A program made the position numbers and the translations under genes. From contig CAXKVR010000107.1 of assembly GCA_964058845.1 (NCBI GenBank), positions 62,001 through 126,000 on the forward strand: a stretch of 64,000 nucleotides of DNA, given 5' to 3'. The stretch's first letter is position 1. Every line of letters begins with the position of its first letter. This stretch comes from Carex sylvatica. Lineage: Eukaryota > Streptophyta > Magnoliopsida > Poales > Cyperaceae. The notes beneath the pieces are model-generated. The model searched no databases. It was not told where the DNA came from and saw only the letters and a program-made list of their open reading frames with translations. This document shows, in pieces, positions 50,438 to 60,000 of the stretch.

Positions 50438-51223
50438 GATCCCGACATTTTTATTTTTACCCAATTAAAAAATTATTTTAATAATAATAACCAAGTTTTT
50501 AAAAAAAAATTAAAAATAGCCAAACCGTAGAATTTTTTCACGGCTCCAAATTTTTTTTTTTTTTTAAAACAGAAATTTATATATATATATATATTTTATG
50601 AAAATATTAGAAATGTTGGATATATTTCTTTAAAAATAGATGGAATACAATAAAATTTGATTTATTAGAAAGACTGTAACAAATAACCCGATCAATATTT
50701 TTCAGGCCGGATTTTTCGCAGCTGTAAGAAAAATTAATATATTTCATTATGTTTTATTGTAAAAAAATAAAAATGCATGAATTCTGAGTTATTGATCCCG
50801 GTTCAAAAGTCACTTCTAGGTAATATAGAAATTATTGTGATCCTTCTAGTACATTTAATTTATAAAAAGTTGTATCTATTTTGAGAAATTTTTTTGAATA
50901 ACAAAATTAAATAACTTAAAGATTTTATTTTTTTCAAAAATAGATACAACTTTTTATAAATTAAATGTACTAGAAGGATCACAATAATTTATATATTACC
51001 TAGAAGTGACTTTTGAATCGGGATCAATAACTCAGAATCCAAGCATTTTTATTTTTTTACAATAACACATAATGAAATATATTAATTTTTCTTACAGCTG
51101 CGAAAAATCCAGCCTGAAAAATATTGATCGGATTATTTGTTACAGTCTTTCTAATAAATCAAATTTTATTGCATTCCATCTATTTTTAAAAGAAATATAT
51201 CCAACATTTCTAATATTTTCATA

Positions 51224-51255
<32 letters not shown>

Positions 51256-51396
51256 ATTTCTGTTTTTAAAAAAAAAAAAAATTGGGGCCGTGAAAAAATT
51301 TCACGGTTTGACTATTTTTAAATTTTTTTAAAAACTTAGTTATTATTATTAAAATAATTTTTTAATTGAGTAAAAATAAAAATATCGGTGTTTGAT
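50438..51396. repeat. Near-perfect inverted repeat, about 455-bp arms
   Basis: The left arm (about 50438-50893) and right arm (about 50925-51396) are near-complete reverse complements with a loop of about 40 bp. For example GTGATCCTTCTAGTACATTT (50837) pairs with AAATGTACTAGAAGGATCAC (50965), and CAGGCCGGATTTTTCGCAGC (50704) with GCTGCGAAAAATCCAGCCTG. Differences are scattered single bases and variable A/T runs. No coding capacity and no confident target duplication. Likely a foldback DNA transposon or a young inverted duplication; an RNA copy would be a long hairpin. Confidence 0.88.
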
Positions 51397-51551
51397 CACA
51401 GTGTGACGTGATCAAATCACGTTATGTTAAAATTTATTCACATGAAGTGTGACGTGACGACTTATTAGTCACATCATGCTATTTAACAAATCTATTTGTC
51501 AACTCTGATTGAAAATCCAATAAAAATTTCACAATTGTGCTTTTTAAAAAG

Positions 51552-51938
51552 GAGGGTTCAAATACTTTTATTTTTTGTGTCTCCATGCCTCTATTTTTAC
51601 AAATTTAAATTATAAATGTCAAAATAAATGATCTATGCTATTTTCTCTATATACTCATAAAATATTATCACATTTTAATTTTGTTTTCATGTGAATTAAT
51701 AAGTTGAAAAATCAACGTCTATAAATTATTCACATTAGTACGTTTTTTCACAATATCTTGATGACAATCAAAATAAAGTTGAAATGTCGTAATATTTTAT
51801 ATGTGCATAGATAAAATGATGTAGATCATATTCAACGATTTTACTTTGACTTTTAAATTTTAAATTTTAAATTATTATAGTTTTTAAAAATGGAGACATG
51901 ATGGAGGTACAAAAAATGGAGGCATTTGAACTCTCCTC
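51552..51938. mobile_element. Mutator-like MITE, sister of 38336-38736
   Basis: 387-bp foldback with ends GAGGGTTCAAAT and ATTTGAACTCTCCTC, flanked by an exact 9-bp duplication TTTAAAAAG (51543-51551, 51939-51947). The left end has lost about 3 bp relative to the right. The interior shares TCATTTATTTTGAC-like and ATGATGGAGG motifs with the copy at 38.3 kb. Confidence 0.85.
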
Positions 51939-52592
51939 TTTAAAAAGAGTATGGTATATTAGTTGGATATAGAAGAAACTAAATTTCAATGTAAAAAGAA
52001 CCGTTGGATCACAGATAGCTTTTGCAGTGTAACGTAATTCTCACTTGTTATAGTCCTGCTAATAATTTAAAAAAAGAAAAAAGAAATAATAATATTTAAT
52101 AAAATGGTCTGGATTCAGTGGGAGTCAATAGCATGCCTTTGGAACAATGATTTCCTCAAGAGGGAAGTGTCACAAGCCTTACTCCTAAAAGGGGAGGCAA
52201 CATGTGTTATAATCAATCCATGCCTTGTACCTTTCTTGCCTCATCTCCCCTTCTCCCGGCCACAATCATCAATTCCCCAATACAGCCTTGCAAACATTTC
52301 TTTCTGTGTCATGCCAACTTGTAAACAACTTGTGGTACCTTAACATTTATAATGTTTTTCTTGCTCTTCTTAAAGCCACACAGATTCTTTACACCTGACT
52401 GTTACAAAATATCAAATTTTAGAGAACCACATCACGTGCCAAGCACCTAATAGAATTACCAGTGCGGCAGTGCCTGTTCTTCTTTTGAAAAAAATATATT
52501 CAAAACCCATTTCCTCTAATCACGCTTACTCATACTGTTCACAGCTTGCATCTTCCCCTTCTCTCTTATCTAACCACAAAAAATTAGTACTG

Positions 52593-52601
52593 ATCCATAT
52601 A
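52593..52601 (+). promoter_or_regulatory. Possible TATA box of the DUF1191 gene
   Basis: CCATATAAG lies about 40 bp before the ATG at 52637. If used, the leader would be very short (10-20 nt), so a more distal start site remains possible. Confidence 0.3.
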
Positions 52602-52636
52602 AGTTTTCTCTGACAAATCTTTACCAGAAGGCACCA

Positions 52637-53536
52637 ATGAGCATTAGTACCCTGTTATTTCTTCTATTTCTACATCATGCATCTTCACATAAAACTGAAT
52701 ACACCTCTCTAATCGACCAAATTGTCAGAGATGCTGCCATGCGATCCTACCATACTCAAAAGCATCAGAAAACAGCTGTTCATTACAGTCTTTCGCTACC
52801 TCCAAGCCTTTCTGGAATTTCAGCAGAGACAGTCAGGTACCGAACTGGAAGTCTATGGCGGTACGGTGCTTCACTCGGGGAATTTTCATTACCACCCGGC
52901 ATTATTATTCACCCCCATGTCAAGCGCCTAATTGTCATTCGCGAAAACATGGGAGACTTCTCTTCGATGTACGAGCATTACATAAGCTCAAACACAAGGC
53001 TACGGCTCGTATCTCCTGTTCTAGGTATTCTTTTCTACAATGCAACGTCATTTCATAGTCCTTCGGTAGCGGGTCTTAATATCTTGGTTACGAAAACACC
53101 AATTATCGTGAACTTCTCGTCACTTGTTGAAGCCCAACAGGTGCAGAATGCACATTGCATAGTGTTTCAATTAGACGGCAACATAAGCGTAACAACTCAA
53201 CCCTGGAATAATGTGTGCATTACATGGCAACAAGGCCACTTTGCACTTATGATGGAAGAGATCAATGGTGGAGATAGCCAAAATAATACGAAAGGTGTGA
53301 GTACATGGAAGCTGGTGGCAATGGGGGTTTTGGTCGGTACAACAGGGGCGGTGCTTATCGGGCTGTTGGTGGTAGCATTGGTGAGTGTCAGAAGAAAAAA
53401 GGTTTTAATCGCGGAGATGGAGAGAAGAGCGTATGAAGAAGAAGCATTGCATGTGTCAATGGTGGGGCATGTCAGAGCGCCAACTGCAACTGGGGCCCGT
53501 ACGAAACCGTCATTCGAGGACGAGTTTGCACCTTAA
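52637..53536 (+). CDS. DUF1191-family single-pass membrane protein, 299 aa, intronless
   Basis: Plant-specific protein of unknown function, resembling the DUF1191 family (Arabidopsis members are about 300 aa). An N-terminal signal peptide (about 1-17, hydrophobic TLLFLLFLHHA) is followed by an extracytosolic domain. Family-like motifs there are RTGSLWRYGASLGEFSLPPG (about 69-88), HVKRLIVIRENMGDFSS (94-110) and LVSPVLGILFYNA (124-136). Possible N-glycosylation sites lie at Asn135, Asn182 and Asn216, and Cys174 and Cys194 could pair. A transmembrane helix spans about 225-250 with VRRKK after it (positive-inside: C-terminus in the cytosol). The tail of about 45 residues ends FEDEFAP. The first ATG gives the signal peptide directly, supporting this start. 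One uninterrupted frame with no stop or shift. It lies between the two MADS genes on the opposite strand. Family call is from recalled motifs; no function is asserted. Confidence 0.88.
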   Translation: MSISTLLFLLFLHHASSHKTEYTSLIDQIVRDAAMRSYHTQKHQKTAVHYSLSLPPSLSGISAETVRYRTGSLWRYGASLGEFSLPPGIIIHPHVKRLIVIRENMGDFSSMYEHYISSNTRLRLVSPVLGILFYNATSFHSPSVAGLNILVTKTPIIVNFSSLVEAQQVQNAHCIVFQLDGNISVTTQPWNNVCITWQQGHFALMMEEINGGDSQNNTKGVSTWKLVAMGVLVGTTGAVLIGLLVVALVSVRRKKVLIAEMERRAYEEEALHVSMVGHVRAPTATGARTKPSFEDEFAP

Positions 53537-54177
53537 TTGTAATAGATTGATTTTTCCTTTGGCAGGGTTAATAATTTGAAATAGATTGATTTTTCCCTTG
53601 TATTTTAATTTATTTATACATTTTTCGGCTTTAGGAGAGCAGTTGTTTCGGAATAATCAGGCTAATGACGTGAATATTGTGTAGCTTTTGATTTTTGTTA
53701 AAACAATCTTTTTTTAATTTGCATTTAAACAAAGCTGTAATTTTCTTGGATAAATGTACGTCTTGTTCATATTTGTGGTTCCAAATAGCATATTGAAATT
53801 TGAATGTACCAAACAAGAACTAGTCAAATGAAACGATTTGAATATAAAGAGAATATACAAGCAATTGAGGCAATTAATGATTTACTTGACCCTTTTTGAT
53901 AATTTGACTTCATCTGTTTTACTGGGCTTCATCTTCTGCATAATTAACGGACCAAAACTTGACCCTTTTTGATAAAATAATTACACTGCCGGAGTTTACA
54001 TTCATATACAACTCTCCCAAATGCACATGGTAGATTTAAATAAACTAGGTACAGATTCCGTATGGTAACTTTTGTTTAATGGGCTCATCTCCTATTATCG
54101 GGCCAGTACTTATTGGGCTGTTCGCTGTTTGGGCTCTCTTAAAGCCTATAAGTTTCAGTAGTCTACGGTCCATTCTT

Positions 54178-54292
54178 GAGGAGTCTCAGATTAAATTGGA
54201 AATCTTCAAATTAAAATTTTAATATCAGTATATTACAGTTCTTTTTTATTTGTTTTTTTGTTTTTTTTCTCCAATTCAATCTGAGACTCCAT
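54178..54292. repeat. Small foldback repeat
   Basis: GGAGTCTCAGATTAAATTGG at the left pairs with CCAATTCAATCTGAGACTCC at the right (18 of 20 complementary). A short MITE-like hairpin. Confidence 0.55.
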
Positions 54293-56049
54293 AAGAAATA
54301 GAGCGGCAGGTTGAATTGAAGTCCTTGGTATTTTTTAAATTCTCCATAATTTATGATTTTTTTTTTTTTGTTATAGTGGTATTAATAAAAATTTCGGGAT
54401 TCAGAACCGACTCAACGGGTTTACCTTTTGGCCCACATAGAGTTCCAAGTGAAATAGATAATTTTTTGTCAATCTAAAAAAAAGGAAAAAGAGAGATAAA
54501 AACAGAAAGAGTACTGATAATTTTAACGTATAGAAAGTTCAGTAGTATCGGTACTAGTGAATTTTATCGAGCCTAACTCAGTTATTCCTTTTTTTTCTCT
54601 GTTAAAATATATTTTTTAGAAAAATAGATAAGAGTATATTAAATTTTAAATATATTATGAGGACTCCATCTAGGTTTTGTAATTATATATTAATAGAGAA
54701 AATTAAAGGAAAAAAAACAATTGAGTTAGGATCGGTGAAAATGGATTGCTAAATAACAATTATAAAAATTTTAGAAATTAAGCAATTCGCTCCTACATTG
54801 GTGCAATTAATCAAACAATTGAGAATGAGATACTTGACCAATAAGAATTAAATATTTGGCCAACTCATCTTTAGAAAAAGATTTCTTATTAAGCAATTCT
54901 TTCCAACAATTGCTAAATAAGCAATAGCCATACAACCCAGCAATTACAAAAATAATTGACACATCAGCATAAGCAATCCATAAGCAATTACTGTTGGAAA
55001 TGTTCTTAGTACCGATTCTAGCATTGAATTTTTTAATCGATCGGTAGGATAAGTACTGATCTTTTTTTTATTACTATCTATAAGAAAAAAAATCTAGGTG
55101 AAATAGATACGACAGATGTTTAATTTTGATCCCCAGACCGTATTGCCCCGATTACTTTTTCTTTTGTTTGAGATAAGCCTTCAAATTTCATTGATGGTGA
55201 CACAAGCTGTGCCCCTTTTTTCATAAAATAAAAATAAAATAAAATAAATAAATAATAAAGGAAATATAAAAGTTCAACTACCCTATAAACAAATTTAAAA
55301 GGCTAGAAAGAAGAAAAAGTAAAATTGAAAAAAATTAAATTAAATTAAATGCCAAACTGAAACGAAAAGGACTGTAAACCCTAAACCACATGCCAGTATA
55401 TATAAATGGTAGGATACCATAATCTTGCTCTGATTGTCATGTGGCTGCCTTTATGACTTGCTGAACAGCTGAACCATGAAACACACTCCCTTCTTATTTT
55501 CTCCGTGATTGCTTGGATCGCCTGCTCTTTATCTGTAAATGTTATTCTAACAGAAACTGCCGTTGCTCCTACCACTTTTATCATTCAATTGCATCAGTAT
55601 TTTATTGGATATCCATAAGACGCACACATCGGACTGCTCCTGACTCCACAATTTGGAGCCATCGGAGAACGACTCTTTCAACCGAGCGGTTCTCCTAGAA
55701 ATAATCAAAGTTTTTTGGTCTCCGCACAAGTGCTCCGTCCTTTGTTTTCTTAATTACATCTCTTTATCCACATGAGCAATTGTAGATGCACCGACACACC
55801 TTCTATTGCAATGTCAATTTTGCATCGGCTTCAACAAGTGATTAGAATTCACGATAATTGGTGTTTCTGTAACCAAGATGTTAAGACCAGCTACCGAAGG
55901 GCTATGAAATGAGGTTGCATTGTAGAAAAGAAGACAATCTAAACTCTAAACATTCTCCATAGATACACCTACTGCATCTTGAGATTAATTATGTGCAACT
56001 CTACATCTATTATGTGATAAGCAAAAAATTATTACAAACGACCCCTACC

Positions 56050-56150
56050 TGCGTGTGTATTAGTAGACAATATGCATCTGTATATACATGCGTGTGTATT
56101 AGTAGACAATATGCATCTGTATATACATGTGTGTGTATTAGTAGACAATA
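56050..56150. repeat. 39-bp minisatellite, about 2.6 copies
   Basis: A unit starting TGCGTGTGTATTAGTAGACA repeats at 56050, 56089 and 56128 with almost no change. A partial copy recurs near 56250. The period is divisible by three, so it creates an open frame with a 13-residue repeat; that is a by-product. Confidence 0.8.
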
Positions 56151-56481
56151 CAATGTAGATATTTCCATTCATAAAAAAAAATATTTCCATCATAAATCAA
56201 AGAAATACAATGTAGATATTTTTTTTATAGAATATACACAAATATATACATGCGTGTAGACAATATGCATCTGTATGTTTTTGTGAAGGTGTGTGAAACT
56301 ATGTATAAGTTAGAATGGGCTCAGCTTCAATTCATTCATCTTACCGCTAAACTGCTTGGATACAACCTTATTATTGTATAACTGAGACTATGGCTGATTA
56401 AAGCTTTATTACTATACACTGCACACAGTTGTCAAGTCAAAGCTTAGCTATCTGGTACTTCACACCATTTGTGTTATAGAT

Positions 56482-56780
56482 CTATAATTTCGATCTTAAG
56501 ATCCAAACAGTCGATCTGAATCTTTCAACATTATCTCCATATGAAAATGTACTTGGAGACCAAAATTTACATTTTTTAGAATTTATTTACTATTTTTTTT
56601 TTAGATAGGTAGAAAATCACTACTTTCAAATAATTTAGAATCTTTAGATCAGATCTACCTATCTAAAAAATAGGTAAACAAATTATAAAATATGTAAAAT
56701 TTGGTCTCTATTCACATTTGCATATGGTAATCTAGTTGAATGGTTCGGATCAACTATTGTGACTTTGAAAACAAATTCAT
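56482..56780. repeat. Foldback MITE of the GATCCGAACC hairpin family
   Basis: Left arm ACAGTCGATCTGAATC ... TTGGAGACCAAAATTTACAT pairs with right-arm ATGTAAAATTTGGTCTC ... GGTTCGGATCAACTATTGTG. The loop is centred near 56640. It is next to the 3' end of the SOC1-like gene. Confidence 0.7.
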
Positions 56781-57095
56781 AGCATGAATACCAATCTACG
56801 CATTGCAAAGTACTGCAGCCTCACTCTTTTATATATTTTTTTGTCAACAAGTGAGGGCCTTTTGCATTCATCCACCTTTAGCCATTTTTAATTACTTTTC
56901 AAATCTGGTTTTCAGATATAATAGATTATAATCCAGCTTTATTACAAGCCTTTTTTCAATTATATGAACAATATTATTAAATTCTGTGTTGTTTCTCAAT
57001 AAAGCAAAGAAGAATTGTCAATAGACCATGACTCAGCATACACAGCATGTCAGCTCCTTTGACTAGGTTACGACATTGCTTCCATCTGTGTCAAT

Positions 57096-60000
57096 TTATT
57101 TACTGTGCTTCTCAGTTGCTTTCTTTGCCGCTGCAGTTCTGACAGGTGGCCACCCGATGTGCAACTCCGTCTCTACCTCGATTTTTTGTGCTTCTTCATT
57201 GCTTGGCATGCCTTCAGCCACAGGAACTGTCTCTTCTCTAGTCTGTTGCGCATTACACTACATCATTGCAAAACTAGTAGCATCTCTTTCCATTGTTATT
57301 ACTTATTAGAAATCATGTTTTAGTTAGTCTAAATTTTTCATTCAATGTATATTTGAGTATAATCAGTTTACTCATGGACAGCTTTTAATTTCTCCCCGGA
57401 AATCAAATGAGGGTTAATTTTATAGTTTGTACCTTACTGCTAAAGGTAGATAGTTGCAGGGCTGGTGTAAAAATGTAATGCCACTACCGGTTGGTATGTC
57501 CTTTAGGCATTGTTTGTTGTATCATTGGGTCACAAAATCACATATATCTTTTTACCTTAGTTCCCATTTGCTTATTGTGTAGCATGTGACAAAAGGTTTA
57601 ATACATCAGTTGTTTTTGCTGAATTTCCATTACCCAGGAAATGAAAATAGTATAAACTAGTTAGGACCAAAATTAAAAAATCATCTTTTGTTGAACCCAA
57701 ATTGTAATTCCTCAATTCCTTTTTTTGCATCAGTTGTATGCAAAAACTTGCACTGTTCAATTAATGTGTTACAAATTTTACTTATAGGAGCTAATAAATC
57801 AAGAGAAGATGAAAAATATCAATTACCTGTCCCTCGACCTTCTGACGTAACACTCCATTTTCTCTAAGAAGACCTGTTTGCTGAAGTTGAATAATTGATA
57901 GTTTGTATCATTATTTAAGTGCCCAATTTTTTAAATAACTCACAAAGGAGAATTTATAGCATACCTTCTCCTGTAGTATTGTAATCTGATCCTCAAACAG
58001 TTGATTCTGGTAATTTTGAGTGGTACAACAGATGTCAGATACTTTTAACTCAAGATGTTACCAGAAATTAAAATATTTCATAACAAATTTATACCTTCTT
58101 TCCTCTGATTTTTTGTAGGCTTTGCTCAATTTTTGCTTCCATTTGCTGCAGTTCTTCAACCGAACATGATTCCAGGTTCTCAGCTAGATATTTTCTACAG
58201 GAAAGAGAAAGCATTAATGGAGCAATGAAATAAACCTCTAATATAATATAAAAAGAAAATAAGAGTGTGATCTTACTTTCTCTGGGCTTCAAGAAATTCT
58301 ATCTTCTTTTGTAGGGCAGCGGTTTCAAACTTTAGTTGCTACAGTGCAGATGACATTTATAAATTTAATTAAGCTGCATTTATATTTCCTAATTCCTATG
58401 CAACGGCAGTAATGGGCGATCTAGTCTTATGTAAATTATTCCTCATTTGGCAACTATCAGTAGCATGTACATCTGTTCAATTTTGAATACATCAGCACTA
58501 CTATTCAACACTACGATAAAGGGTATTCCTGCAAGATTTGAAGAACAGTATCAAAAAGTTTGTCAAACTATTCTTATGTTTGTAAAAGACCAAAATGCTC
58601 CTCGACATAATTTCGAAGCATAAGAATGATTATAATGTAATTTACTGCATCATTTATCATTATCATTACAATGTTATTAACATTATTAAAAAAAATTAAG
58701 TACCAAGTATTTTCATCTTGCAGTTGGTCATCACTAGGCTGACATGGCAAAGCCAGAGAAAACGAACAATAAACACCCAACTCCAATGTAATACTATGAA
58801 TTTAACAATTTGGACCAACAGTGGGATATTATTAAGCTTTATATGAAGGTAATTAAAACATATCTTCATGAAAATAATATTCAACAAAACAAGTCTATAA
58901 GAAGTGGTTCATGTGAGAAAAATAAATAAAGGACATTGATCCCACTATGATCCGCCCAAAACTACTACTAGTCTTAGCTATTTTATAGTTTCAGAGAAAA
59001 GTAGAGACTGAGAGACATGATCCTTCATTGTATTTGATTGGAACTTTAAAAAAATAGGTGGAGAGTTAAAGAGAAAATGCGAAGCACTTTCTTTGTATAA
59101 GTGGCCTTCTTCCCCTCAAAAGGTAAAGACAGACAAAAATTATACTTTTTTACATTTATCCCATGCACAAGCTTGAATGCCAATGTTTGTGCTATTATTC
59201 CCACTTCACTTCAGCCAAATTGAAATAATATTAACCTCTTTCCCCTTCCCTTTCACCCTCTTCATATAATCACATTCCTCCAAAGTGACATTATAGACTT
59301 ATTGTTAATGTTTCTATATATAAGTTTGCTTATTAATTTACTTTTTACAATTAGTAATTATTAGAATGTAATTGCATCTATTTTTTAATCGATACCATAA
59401 TAGCTCTCTGGTGAGGTATTGGAACCACATGTCCAGTGATAATAAATCCTTAAATAATTTTAAATTAATTAATGAAGTATTAAATGGTCATGTCATAAAA
59501 ATTTTCTTGAAACATATATTCAAAATAAACAACACCACACCACCTAAAGCACTACATATGATCACTAACGCGGACACAACATCTCTTGTTTTTTAAAAGC
59601 TTCGCACAAGCTGCAAAGTCATGAGAAGGGCACGAACTGTGCTACCGCCCCCATCTCTAGGACTTCTACAGTTTTTTCTTCTAGCTAACTATGCTACCAC
59701 CCACATCTCAACCCAGACATAGCATCACTGCCGACTGTCTTAGATGCACTCAGAATTATGCCTATTGATATGTCCTTGAGTCCTTTTTAAATTCATTCAT
59801 CAAGTACTATGAATAATTAATTACTTGAAAACATATATTCAAAATAAACAGCACTTCACCACCAAAAACACAACATATTATCACTATCCTGGGGATAATA
59901 GACTAGGCTTATAGGCTTGTATATATCATACTTGTGAGAATACCTGGTACTTAAATTTTCCCTTGCTAATAGTCAAGAAATTATGATTACAGACATATCT

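Larger units (their letters stand above)
49847..52600. other. Intergenic DNA holding a giant hairpin and a MITE
   Basis: No gene recognised. Most of it is the inverted repeat at 50438-51396 and the MITE at 51552-51938. An open frame at 52104-52343 upstream of the DUF1191 gene has no family resemblance. Confidence 0.5.
53537..57095. other. Intergenic DNA between DUF1191 and SOC1-like genes
   Basis: Holds a small hairpin (54178-54292), a CAATT/AAGCAATT-rich block (about 54735-55010, possibly a decayed MITE), a 39-bp minisatellite (56050-56150) and a foldback MITE (56482-56780). Frames on both strands at 55381-55729 overlap each other and show no recognisable domain, so no gene is called. The 3' UTR of the SOC1-like gene should lie just below 57096. 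Confidence 0.5.

Noticed and set aside
55381..55729. Frames on both strands with moderately high GC, considered as a lost exon
   Set aside because: No recognisable protein, no consistent splice borders and no neighbouring exons.
55993..56259. Plus-strand frame with a 13-residue repeat (CVCISRQYASVYT)
   Set aside because: Arises because the 39-bp minisatellite has a period divisible by three; no start context or domain.
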